DNA of 64,000 nucleotides from Lepidodermella squamata. Its lineage: Eukaryota; Gastrotricha. The notes beneath the pieces are model-generated. The model had not been told where the DNA came from, did no database searches, and saw only the letters and a list, made by a program, of their open reading frames with translations. Position 1 is the stretch's first letter, and the number at the start of each line of letters is the position of its first letter. The stretch spans positions 1,612,001 through 1,676,000 of the forward strand of contig JBLDXI010000013.1 of assembly GCA_047495785.1 (NCBI GenBank), in the 5' to 3' direction. Shown piece by piece: positions 47,541 through 58,686 of this stretch. A program made the position numbers and the translations under genes.

Positions 47541-47997
47541 TTTTTTATGTTCGCTCGTTTCATTTTTTCCGACACACACATGCACACGGAAAACCTACTA
47601 ATATATGTCATGTTGAAAAAAATAATACACATCAGCCTTATATTAGTAGCGGCGCGGCGGCTAAAAAAACCGGTGAATTCACATGAAAGTACATACAGCC
47701 GCCTGTAATAATATTATACAACCCGCGCGCGAGCGAGCGGCACGCATTAATATTGAGCCGTCTAGAAAAAAACGCCGGTGTATAAGCGCATATTATATGA
47801 TGTGATATAACTGAACGTTTTTTTCGCAAAAAACTCGTTCCTTCTGCTTCTCGCATATTACAATATTTTTTTATGTGCGCTTTTCGTATAATATACTGCC
47901 GTTTTTCTTGAAGGAAAAAACGCGATAAGAAGAAAGAAGAAGAAAAGCCGGAGATATCGCGCTAGCTTTCAGTTATTCTTGTATTTTTTCGCCTCGT

Positions 47998-48019
47998 TGC
48001 TGCTGCTGCTGCTGCTGCT
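47998..48019. repeat. (TGC)7 microsatellite
   Basis: Seven perfect TGC units. Confidence 0.9.
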
Positions 48020-49071
48020 ATGGCCTCGCTTTGATCTACGTATTGTAGCCATTCGCGTTTTTATTATGTTATTATTGTTATTCCAGATTATTTTGGTTTT
48101 TATCTTTATTAATATATCGACGCCTGAGCAAGAACCCTTAACTAATACGTGTATTTTGTGCCCAGTGTTTTTTGTTCTCTCGTCGTGCTCGCCCTGCGGT
48201 GACTAATATTCCCTTATATAATGACAGAAAGGAAAAGTAGGCGGGGTTTGAGCTCTAATAACAAATTTTTTAGCTGCTTTATCTCCGTAACTGGCGGGGC
48301 AGTCCTACGTCGCCGGCTTTTCCTTATCTAACGCTAGACTTGATCCTTGCCCTGTACCTAATTTTTTCCGAAAAAAACCCGAAGTACTACCTACTCAATT
48401 TCGCAGCGAGGCGAGAAACTAACGGTTTGCTTACTCTGTTGTATTTATTTTGCAAGTCACTGTCACGTAGCTGTGTTGTAAATTTTTCATCAATCATCTG
48501 CCCGAGTAATAAACTCGACTCAGCCACACGCCTGACTTAGCGCTGATTGGATCATGCAAATCACCAACAGCTATCATAATTTTGCATCTGTGCGAGACGT
48601 GTGCCGTGTTGGTTGCATATTTTTCGTGTGTACCGGATAAAAACCGCCCAGTTGTTCGTGTCATAACGCCGTCTAGACGCGTGCGCCTGCCTGCTGCCTC
48701 AAAAAAGCAGCCGAGCCATAGCTGCTCGTAAACCAAGCGCGCCGATGAAGGCCCACGGGCCAGCCTCTGCTAGCACCGCAAATTCACCAGACGCGCGCGC
48801 AGTCTGCAGCGGAGATTAATTAGTATTGCTGCATTTTAAAAAAACAATAATCCAGTCTCGCAGGCCACTAGAAAAGGGCCCCGAATTCGCTGCTAAAACA
48901 AGCAGTTATTAGCAATGCAAAGAATTATTTCCACGCCTATTTCGCTTACTCTCAATCTCGCCTGCATAATTGCTACATGCAGATTGTGGTGATTGATAGG
49001 CAATGCTCTGGTGTGGGCAGTTTTTTCGCAGAAATAATTAGCTTACAATTTTCACGCGACGGAGAAGTGTC

Positions 49072-49080
49072 TATATAAAT
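49072..49080 (+). promoter_or_regulatory. TATA-box candidate
   Basis: TATATAAAT is followed about 25-30 bases later by GTTTACCCGTAAGACC, a plausible start site with a splice donor. It may drive the plus-strand transcript that ends at the AATAAA at 49978. The position fits; function is inferred. Confidence 0.3.
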
Positions 49081-49631
49081 TTGCAGCGTTCGCTGTTTAC
49101 CCGTAAGACCGAACTTGTGTCTTAGCACCCTACCTAGTAGCGTTTTCAAATTCGCCGCGAATTAATCAGACACAAGTTTGCCTTAACGGGTTGTCGGCGC
49201 TCTGTATTACACACGAACAACTACGGTGCTTTTTTTTGTTTCAGTTTTATCATTTCATTTTTTTTGCTTTTAATTATCTGCATGACTGCTTCCTGCCTCT
49301 GCTTTTTCTATTTGCAACTAATAACCTACCGGCTTTTAATTCAATTTTGCGAATCTTGTTGCTTCGATTTTTGAGTTTCCTCATTTTTCTTATTATAATC
49401 ACAGCGTAGATTCGCGGGTCCTTTCGAACAGCAATTTTTCTTTCGTGTGTGGTGTTTTTGTGGCGGGCGTCTATAATAATGCGTGTGGCTGCAAGTCGCC
49501 GGTGTCCGCTAATTTCAACCGACTGGGGTCATGCACGGCTCGGCTCGAGGCGTAATAAAAAAAAACGCCCGGCTAGTTTTTCTAATGCCAAGCTCGTGTT
49601 CTTCATCACATCGCAACAAATTGCTTCAAAC

Positions 49632-49793
49632 ATGCCGGTTATTTGTCTAGTATTGCTTCTTATTTTGATTTCTTTTTCAGGAGTAAACGGCTTGAGAGCT
49701 TGGAAAAACCGGTTGTCTGAGGTAGATGTATCGATTAGCTGTTACTGGATTAGTTCTCGTCGTTGTTACCTCACAGCCTTACCTCACATCTAG
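49632..49793 (+). CDS. candidate secreted 53-residue peptide precursor
   Basis: A single-exon frame from ATG 49632. Residues 1-20 (MPVICLVLLLILISFSGVNG) form a textbook signal peptide with a small-residue cleavage site. The remaining 33 residues are basic and contain only two cysteines spaced CYWISSRRC, which could form a small disulfide ring near the C-terminus. An AATAAA lies at 49978 on the same strand. The ring is loosely reminiscent of invertebrate allatostatin-C-type peptides (CYFNPISC), but spacing and flanks differ, so I do not assign it. TTTTTCAGG inside the signal-peptide codons could also be a splice acceptor, which would undermine this model. Confidence 0.4.
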   Translation: MPVICLVLLLILISFSGVNGLRAWKNRLSEVDVSISCYWISSRRCYLTALPHI

Positions 49794-49977
49794 TTTCTTT
49801 TGTGAGAGGCCCACTCGATTTTTGAGTCGGCCTTATCATTCAGGCGATGAACGAAACGGAGCTGAGCGATGATCTACCTCTGACAGCCCACAATTCCTGC
49901 TCTCGCCTCTGCACTTTTTATATAATTGAATTTTACAGCAATTTTTATTTCCTTCCTCAGAACAGCGATAACGGTTT

Positions 49978-49983
49978 AATAAA
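49978..49983 (+). terminator. AATAAA poly(A) signal, plus-strand transcript
   Basis: Canonical AATAAA on the plus strand, 185 bases after the candidate peptide stop and just before the convergent transporter gene's own signal. Confidence 0.4.
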
Positions 49984-50015
49984 AAAATTGCTTCAATCAA
50001 AATCAAGGCATCATG

Positions 50016-50021
50016 TTTATT
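50016..50021 (-). terminator. AATAAA poly(A) signal, transporter gene
   Basis: TTTATT on the plus strand, 41 bases beyond the transporter stop codon. Confidence 0.55.
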
Positions 50022-50061
50022 AATTTTTGCATCCGACCTTTGCTTATCAGTTTTATTGTTT

Positions 50062-51905
50062 TCAGCTGTCAGAATTGTCGATACTGTAGGGTGAAGCTGT
50101 CGAAACTGAGCTGGAAGACGTTGATGATACTGAATCGACTTTTGTTTTTCGTAGAACTGCCTCCGGGTCTTTGGTTAGTAAAGAAGCGGCTGGATCGTCA
50201 CTCGACCTTAGCCGCTCCTCTTCTTGCTGCCACTCAAAGAATCGAGTCTTCCGCACTCGGAAAAACTCGCGACCAGTAGCGGCCACAAAGGCAGCTGTAC
50301 CCGCGAAACATACAGCCCCGAAGAGGTACGACCAGACAGAGTCGAGCGTGTCCAAGAAAGCTGAGTAAAATGATTTTAGAAAATTCCTCAAATTATAAAT
50401 GGGGTTTACTTGGCAAGGCATAGCCGAATACTTGAATTGCTCCTTGCACGGCCAGAAACCAACCGAAGCAGGAAGAGCTGTTCTTTTCACCGTAAAGATC
50501 GGTAACCAGCACAGACCGCATCGTAATCAGAGGTGCTGAAAAACAGATCAGTCAATTATAGTCAGATTTGATTTGTTCAAATTTTATAACACCCCATCAC
50601 CCAATTTCAATCACTAATTGGGAAGGTTCAGTAAATGGTCGTGACCACATTCACAGAAATGAACTCAGAATCATCCCAAATTAAGGCTTTCCCCCCATTA
50701 CCTTCAAGCACATGGGTTTAAAAAGAACGACCGTGCTTTACCTATGAAGAAGCCATAAACACAGACAAAACTGACGAAAGCAGCATCACCATACGTCATG
50801 ACGTGAGGAAAAACAAGAAGGGCGACTACGAAATGAAACGAAAATTAAATAATTCGAAAAAAATGTTCTTAAAAATTACGAGAGGATACGACGTGTCCAA
50901 TTATGTAGATCCAGAAAGATGTAAAGGCTTTGAGGTTTTGGTGATTGCGGCCGTAGTCACCAAGCCGCCCGGAAACCAACCGCCCCAAAAGGTTAGCACA
51001 ACCCTTTAAGAAATTTCACAGTAAATCGGAAATAAGTATCAAAATGTTCGAACCCAGATCAAGATAATTTTCGATTGAACGCTAGGGCTGACGCCGTATT
51101 GAGGGAGTGTCGATTGCGAAGGAATCAGAATAACTGGAACGTAATAGCCAGCCATCGAAAGGGCAGCTGCGCCAAGCACGCAAAGGAAAGAACATTGCCC
51201 GAAATGCGAGACGTCGAAGTAGCGCGCGAAGAATGATTCACTTTTAGCGTCGTTTTTCTCCGATTGCGGCGGCCTTGGAATCAATTTTTCCCGAACGAAG
51301 TCTAATTCGCTCTTTGAAGGGAAGCTGAGGGCTGCCAGAACGCCATTTAGTGAAAAAATTGCGAAGGCCAGCAGAGTTCCTCGCCATCCGATATTTTCGA
51401 TCAGGAAATGAATGATGAAGCCGAAAAATATAGCGCCGGCCGCCGAGCCGCAAGTTGTAATGCCAATAGCTAGCGATTTAGTTTTGTGATCGAAATAAGT
51501 TGGAATCGTGTTGATAGATGGGCCATAAAGCATCGCGAAAGCGACTCCCTCCAAAACGCCTATAGTGGCGAAATCGAACCAAAATCCGGCGTGGAAGAAC
51601 GTTTCATTCATCCAGCATAAAAGAAATCCGAGCGATGACACAAGCGAAGCTGCTATTGTAACGCTGCGGCTGCCGAAATGTTCAACCAAGGCGATGCCGA
51701 TTGGCGCTAGGCCGTTGTATAGCGCCGGAACAATGCCGCCGACTAGAGATATCACGCTTGGATGTACCAAGGGATAGCTCAGCTGAATCTGGATGCTGAG
51801 AATGCCGAAAATGAAGCAGAACCCATCGACGACTAGGTTAAGGTAGAATGTCGAAGCTAATATAACCCATCGCCTGGTAGGATAAAACTGGCTGATTGCT
51901 GACAT
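50062..51905 (-). CDS. major facilitator transporter, SLC16 (monocarboxylate)-like
   Basis: Exons 51905-51054, 51003-50880, 50825-50742, 50535-50410, 50360-50062; 494 residues, the usual length for twelve-helix MFS carriers. The first half has six hydrophobic segments with VVDGFCFIFGI in helix 1, GSRSVTIAASLVSSLGF, and FGFIIHFLIENIGWRG in helix 6. A charged cytosolic loop (SKSELDFVREKL...) separates the halves. The second half has GCANLLGRLVSGRLGD, the typical SLC16 helix 8/loop signature. A Ser-rich C-terminal tail of about 80 residues follows. SLC16 members move lactate, pyruvate, ketone bodies or aromatic amino acids, often with protons; the substrate here is unknown. Intron 3 (50741-50536) is the only long one. 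A CAG sits three bases before the ATG. Confidence 0.85.
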
Positions 51906-53569
51906 TATCTGATTTTTTTAAATAAAATTTGGCGATCTAAATAGACAAGTGAATTTTCGCTATATAGTGGACTTTGAAACTGATTCATGAACACGATTAT
52001 ATAGTGGAAGCAGCGTCCATTTATTCGCGAAACCACGTGCATACGCGAAGAGTTAACACGTGTTTTCAGTAGTAGCACATCCGACTGACCAATGGATTTA
52101 CCAGAACGAGTACCGACCAGAAAAGTTATATGAGATATTTCAGTTCAATGGCAGATTTCGCACTTGGCTGCATACGGGGGCGGACAGCGCATATAATTTT
52201 AGTGATAGCGTCATACCAGCAAGATAATGTGCTATCTACCAAAATAGAAATCACCGCAGATAAACAACAAATAACAAATCATATAACATGGCTGCAAAAC
52301 TTGCGCGACTTCTAAAAAACCATTTTTAAATTTCCAGCTTTGAAGCTGATATATTACTATGTTTTGAAGGGCACAAGACGATAACTGAAAAACGGTTAAC
52401 GAGCATACATTTTGGCTTGTTAGAGCGAAAAATCCAAAACTAAGTTTTGAGTGTTGAGGAAGGAAGGGCACGCACTTAACGGATATCACGGCGGTTTTTT
52501 CACATCTAATTCGTCAAAAGCTAATGTCCCAAGAGCGACTCAGGGTGCTATACCTAAGTCCTAAGACCTGATTATTGCATGAGACGTAGCTATTGTTGGA
52601 TTATTGTACATTCGCAGCCACTGTTTTTGAACACAGTTTAAAAAATATGGTCATGGCACATCGAGTTCGAAGTCGAATTTCGAAAAAAGCATAGTGACGC
52701 CGAAATTGCGTCGCAAATAAAATCTAACAATAGAGCAGCCTGCAGGAATAGGTCTTACAAGCTGATTTTTTTTATTCGAGATTGGTTTGGTAAATGAGGA
52801 CAGTATGCGAAAAAGGAGCCGGTTTCGCTGGAGAAACGACAAGTTCTGATTTTCAGATGTTTCTTGTAACGCAACTTCGGCGTCACTATGAGAGATCGAA
52901 TTGCACACATAGAACCACCCGAATAAATGAATATGATAAACCGAAGAAGTCACTTTGGAAAAATGATGTCTATTGCACGTTTACACGTTATTGCACTGGC
53001 CATTAATCTCCGTTTCTTCGTATCGTTTTAAACTCGAGCGATTTGATTAATGTCAAGCAGCGAGTTGACTCCAACCTGAAAAAAATTCCCCTCGTCAGAA
53101 TTAAAAGCTGCAAGTTTTACAATTTTCAATCCTTTTTACTGCATAAAGCTTTTCAACAAAATTTGAAGCAATTTTCTTGACAAGGCGGCGATAAAGTTTG
53201 CATTGCTTTTAAAAACAATCAGGAATATATGAGGATGTCACATTTATATAATATAATTTAATAATGGCACAAGTTTTGATATTTCTACGATATATATATA
53301 ATTTTCTAAGCTTGGAATGCCTGTAAATACGCGACTTTTTACGACATTTCCTCATACAGTTTGAGCAAGAGACCAGCTGAAGTTCACTATTCATCCTCTC
53401 ATCATCCATCTTGCGTATCATCTTTGGAAGTTGTTCGCGCTTGTTTTACAAATGAAACGCTAACACGGAACAAAAAATCACAAATAAATTACATTCATAG
53501 AAAAATTTGCAAGATGAGATTTTTCACAAAAGAAAGATAAAAGCTTGGAAATAATTTCATCTCCTCCTA
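51906..53569. other. intergenic region between transporter and PAN/sushi gene
   Basis: About 1.7 kb. It holds a 22-bp inverted repeat pair (52690-52711 with 52869-52890) and AT-rich tracts. Small open frames around 52651-53006 overlap the inverted repeat and show no domain or splice support. Confidence 0.4.
52690..52890. repeat. inverted repeat, 22-bp arms
   Basis: Left arm CATAGTGACGCCGAAATTGC plus GT (52690-52711) is the reverse complement of the right arm at 52869-52890 with one mismatch; the spacer is 157 bases. It may be a small foldback element or a structured RNA. Confidence 0.7.
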
Positions 53570-56500
53570 CTAAAATGGCCGTGATTTGTGTTCCCAAAAC
53601 GACACGTCGTAGTTGTATAGCTCGGGATTAGGACATGGCGTTGCCTTCAGTACACATTTCTTCTCGTTTTGAACATAAACAAATCCCTTGCAATTCTCTT
53701 CTCGATGACACCGCGTCGCACATGTCGCTGGCATAACGTCGTAGTGCTCACTGATAATTTCACCGCCCTTGCAGTTGCCGTTCAGTTTCCGGAAAAGCCG
53801 CATTCCATCGGCCTTCTTGTAGATTACCTCGCCGTTTTGCAGGCAACTCAAAGAGCTGATTAGTTTGCAAATGCCTTCCGAGAAAGAATAGGCCATGCAT
53901 TCGGATCTGCGCCGTAGACAATGGCCCTCGCATGTTGTCCTACCCCGAACCGACATTTCCTCAATGACCTTGATGCAGGCAGTTGGTTCAGCACCGAACG
54001 CTTCAATATCAGAATCACCACCAAAGTCGTAATTATCGGTCAGAGGATCGGCTGTGAGAATCTGTTCGAACAAGCTATCGGGGCCAGCGTCTTCGATTCC
54101 GCCTGGCAGTGATACATGAACATTGTGCGTCGGACCGTAGCCAACTTTTTTGGCACTGGTGTCTACCAGGACTGTAAAAAAATAGCATAGATATTCAGTT
54201 TAGTTCTGCCTTCAAACAAAAATCTTACATTTTTTGTAAAAAGTCCATTCCGAAAAGCCGTCGATAACTTCGCACTGCTTGCCCTTAAGCATGCATTTAA
54301 ACGGCTTCTGATTGTCTGGATTTCCCCTTTCGTTCAAGGCTGTGAACCCGTTACACCTGTGGCCCATTCCCAAGCACTGCCTGGCGCATTCTTGAATGTC
54401 GTGGTACTCGCCGTTTTCAATCGCATCACCTCGGCAGTTACGACCAATGTCTTCGAACGAATCGAGCACACTTCCCGGCTTTTCTGGTCCTGAAATTACA
54501 TAAAAGCGATTAGGTTAATTTTAGCGAAAATAGAAGATAGATAACAAGTTAGGTCCCTATTTATAGTTCTAAAATTATTAAGGAAATTCCCACAACGGTT
54601 TCGACGGACTATAGTTGCCCACCAGAGAAAACTTCGATTTCAGCGATTTCTTGCGCGCCATCCGGTAGAATGTTCTCGGTATTTTCGACGAGTCTATGCA
54701 ACGTTGCCTCTTCTTCCATAGTTGACGGGGCGTTGTTCATCGCCGATTTCGCAACAGGTGGGGCAAAGTTTGATTTATTGACGCTTTGGAAAACCGGAGG
54801 CAATGTTGAAGTGACCGCATCAGGCTCATCATTTCGCTGATTCATCTGCTTCTGAGCCAACTCGCCAATCTCGCTAAGGGGTAAGTTTATTGCCAACACG
54901 CAAGGAACGACAAACACCGTCTCTGATGACGGCTGGTCCTCTTCACTTTTGCGGAAACGCGCCAAATCAGTCATGCAAACTGTGGAAACCTTGAAGTTTG
55001 ATTGCGGCTTTTGTTGACTGCCTGGTAATCCGATGATGTCTCGCTGTTCGCGAAACGTCTGGCTATACTTCACAGCTTATTTAAAAATAGAAACCGTCAA
55101 CTTTGATCTCATACTTCCTCATTTCGGGCATACAAAATATTAAACAATAGATTATTAAAATTTAATTACCGAGTTCGTTGGTGTCAAGCTCGTTGACTTC
55201 AGCGATAGTTGCTGGGTTGATACCGCCGGGCAGCGTCTGCGGGGGTGGGGCAGCGCCGTCTTTGGTGCAGGTTGGCAACGCTTCCCAAGTCCCATCTTCA
55301 AGGCATTTGACAATAAATTTGCCAGTCATACGATAGCCTTGATTGCATTCATATGTCACCCAATCACCAGGCCGGCGAGATAGGAAACTTGATGCAAGGT
55401 AGACGAAACCATTCGGAATTTTCGGAACGTCAAGACAAGCTACTAAAGGTGTTGTCGTCGTAGGAATTGCAGTCGTCGTAGTGGTGGACAACTTCGGGTC
55501 AGTAGTAGTTATGTTCAGGGGTGGCAAAATCGATGCGTTGGCGAACAACGATTGCTTAAACGAGGCAATCGTTGGGAAGGGCATGGTGAAGTTGTGCCGA
55601 ATATTTTGAATGGTGACTAAAATACACGATTGAATTAGCAAATTATTATTTAGCAGACTCGTACTTACTCTTCTTGTAAAAGTTGTGAGATCTCTCAGGA
55701 GATGTTGCTGGAACGAACCCGGCGGAGCATCTCCTCCTGGGTACGCAATCTGTACCTTCAACTTGCCCGTTGATAGTTCGTAATACACTGACAGTATAGC
55801 CGTCGCATTGCGCTATCCGAAGGCAATACTCCTCGCAAGCTGATCTTTCGAGGAATGGAGTTGTCAACGTATCAGCGCTCGAGCATTGAAGATTAGTTAT
55901 CACGAATCGAGGATGCCGGCTGTCGACAAGCGATGATATCATAGGTAGTCTAATAGTCTCTGTTGTAGTTGTTGGTAGAGGGGTTGTTGTTGTGGTGGTT
56001 GTAGTCGTAGTTGTTGTAGTCGACGTTGTTGAAGTACTCGTCGTAGTCGGGGTGGTTAAATCCGAATTTTTAATACATTCCGGCGGATATTCCCAACTGC
56101 CGTCGGGTAAACAACTGATCAAAAAGCTGCCGGACAACGTGTAACCATTTACGCAGTTATAGGACACCCAATCACCCGGCCTCCGCTGCGCCCACGTGCT
56201 GGCGAGGTAAATTATTCCGCCTTCAATCTCCGGGGCTGACGAGCATTTCGGACCATCCGGGGTATTTGTCGTCGGTAACTGGGTTGTCGTAGTAGTAGTA
56301 GTGGTTGTTGTAGGCGTGGTCGTTGATGATAATCTGGCAGTTGCTGTTGTAGTCGGCTCAGTAACGGTGATCACCAAAGTTGCGGGCGCCATGGTAGCCT
56401 TCTTAATATTTCCAACTGACGTGCTTTTGATGAATGTTGCCCTAGTTGGCATTCGACTAACCATGCCGCAGGTCACAGTTTTGAGAATACAACTGCCATT

Positions 56501-57393
56501 TTTAATGTCTACGATGAACCCGTGGCATGTGACATCACCTTCACAAGCTGTCTCGCAAGTTTGCCTGTCCCGAATCCACCCAGTTAAATCGCCACCTTCG
56601 CAGTCGGAATCTGGGTATTCTACGAAATTCGACGAGGCCATCTGCGCCGCTTTTTCAGCAGTTTTGTTCCCGTTGAACGCTGGTGGAGAGCAAACTGGCG
56701 CCGCGTTGTCCCACTGCCCTGTTCCTAGGCACGTTAATTTGTTGATACCGGTCATTTCGAAGCCAGGCAGGCAGGAAAACATGACAACATCGCCCGGTTT
56801 GTTTTCGTGGTAAGATTTGCTAGAACCCGTTACGAACGCGTTCTCGACAACTGGAACAGCACCGCAAGCTGCTTGAACCATATTGACGATTGTTGCCGCT
56901 GAAGGTTGCTGCGAGTCAATTTTGCTGCCCTCAACAGAACCGGATTCGCTCTTCTCATAGAAAACTGACTGCGCATCACTGGCCAACTGGCAGTCGTAGC
57001 CTTTCAGGGTACACCTGATACCGTCTAGGGTCATCACATAACCGCGGCACTGTGGCAATTCCGAGCAGCGGATGTAGCACGATAGCACGTCACCGAATAA
57101 ATCTCCGTCTGGTTCCAAACTGAAACCTGTACAATTTTCACCCAACCGCTCCACATATTGAACACCTATTCGAAATTATTAGATGCATTTTTAATCGATG
57201 TTATGAACTTTGAAAGCGAACCTGGCATTCCGGCGAGAGGATCGAAGTGAATTTTCATCGGTTGAAAGGGCGTTGTTTCATCGTGGTAGAACTCATGGTG
57301 AGGGGTTGGATATGAATGGACGAACCGATCAAGAATGATGACTGATGATAAAGTGGTTATTAGTAAAACAAATCTCGGCCGATGATTCGACAT
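53570..57393 (-). CDS. secreted PAN/apple and sushi domain protein, 1143 residues
   Basis: Exons 57393-57222, 57165-55669, 55616-55170, 55075-54623, 54489-54229, 54171-53570. Signal peptide FVLLITTLSSVIILDRF. Domains in order: PAN 1 (ENCTGFSLEPDG...), sushi 1 (KPGDVVMFSCLPGFEMTG), PAN 2 (DSDCEGGDLTG), Thr-rich linker, sushi 2 (RRPGDWVSYNCVNGYTLSG), Thr-rich linker, PAN 3, Thr-rich linker, sushi 3 (RRPGDWVTYECNQGYRMTG), a 150-residue linker, then PAN 4, 5 and 6, the last close to the C-terminus (FWEHKSRPF). Sushi 2 and 3 share YLAS...RRPGDW, so one arose from the other. No membrane span: it is an extracellular matrix, cuticle or body-fluid protein that binds proteins or glycans. The Thr-rich linkers are likely O-glycosylated. 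No named orthologue recognised. Confidence 0.88.
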
Positions 57394-58622
57394 TGCTAGT
57401 CGAAGCGTGACTTTGAAACAATCTTTCGTTCACGCCTCGCAATCTCAGTGCTATGTAACTGTGGCAAAAATTCTAGAAAATACAGGTTCCAGTAGTAGGG
57501 CAGATGCTATACTAGGCACTCGCGGCAAACAATATGTCCCTGGCTTCGTTAGGTTTTTGATAAACAAGACAAATTACGGCTAAAAACTGTCAATAGAAAT
57601 GCGCATGTTCCTGTTTGTTGCGTCGGGTTCGAAACGGCACGTTTTAGGCGTAGAATTGGTGTAGCTAAATTAAAGTTTAAAGCGCCGCGCGGTGCAAAAA
57701 CAACACAACTTGTAACGATTTGCCGTTTGTGTTTATAACAAACATGATACCTTTGAGCACTCACCCCGGCTGATCATTAGCTATTTTAGCTTCTGAGACG
57801 CGCGCTGTATCAATGTCAAGCGATGCAGGCACATAAGCGGGCCATTATCAGGGTGCGAGTAAACAGCAGCGAAACCTGCTGTAACAAAACCGGGCGGCGC
57901 ATTGTAGTCGCGATGAAAAAATATTTGCGCACGTTTTCAGTGGGAGAGATGCGCGCGCGCTTGTACATGTAGCCGAAATTTACAGCCACTAATACTAACA
58001 CTACTAAGCCTAGCCGTATCATGCGGCAACTGTCGCAACTGGCGTCCATGTGACTCACTCATTTTTAGTACGATATACTTCCTTTCGACGCAATGTTATT
58101 ATCCTTTTTGGCGTAAAAGCTTCGCTCAAACACAAGCGGCGCGTTTTGTAGCGTGTCACAGCGACGATTCCAGCCCGGGGTCTAGAATAAACCATCGCCC
58201 CATCGTTGCCATCATCATTACTTGTGGGTACTTCGCCGAGTCAAGCGGCAGGTTTTTAAAAAGATTTTCGTTTATATTCTGGAACATCTGTACTCAACTA
58301 GGCCTCCGAACCCCGATCCGCTTGGGGTAAGCTAGGAAGACTGGAACTAACCGCACGTTTTCCTTCGTTTATTCGTTTCAATTTTTGATTGCTTTCATTC
58401 ACCTTAACCATTGAACTGAAGCTCCAATTTCTAAACAGGCAATCTTCTGTTGCTATAAATTAACTGATGTGTCACACGGGAAGTTGAAAATAAAGATATT
58501 GCCAACCAGGTCTATTCGACAATAATCGGAATAAATTAATATATGTGCGTGATTTTAACGATATCAATGGCTAAAACGGTATCAAAGCGCTGAACTTTAA
58601 TTTGCTGGAATTATTGCTACCT

Positions 58623-58686
58623 TTGGGCCATTGCAAGACTCCCTTTTGAGCAGCCTTTCTCAGGCCAAAGGAGGCAATGGATCCAA
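58623..58686. other. structured hairpin candidate
   Basis: TTGG-g-CCATTGC (58623-58634) pairs with GCAATGG-at-CCAA (58674-58686). Inside, CCTTT pairs with AAAGG and TGAG with CTCA around an 8-base loop. All pairings were read by eye. Confidence 0.5.

Larger units (their letters stand above)
45705..49631. other. gene-poor intergenic region with microsatellites
   Basis: About 3.9 kb with no supported gene. It contains (ATG)n at 47234-47263, (CT)n at 47509-47536, (TGC)n at 47998-48019 and many poly-T runs. CpG-rich islands occur at about 46.9-47.2, 47.7 and 48.7-48.8 kb. A TATA box lies near its right end. Confidence 0.5.

Noticed and set aside
49718-49740. let-7 family seed (TGAGGTAG) on the plus strand
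   Set aside because: Only the seed and three more bases resemble let-7; the flanks give an 8-bp pairing and then mostly mismatches, and the site lies inside the candidate peptide frame.
50803-51009. 68-codon plus-strand frame over the transporter gene
   Set aside because: Antisense to transporter exon 2 and its flanking introns.
57897-57915. miR-33-like string GCGCATTGTAGTCGCGATG
   Set aside because: It differs from miR-33 inside the seed and at two more positions, and no complementary arm lies within 60 bases on either side.
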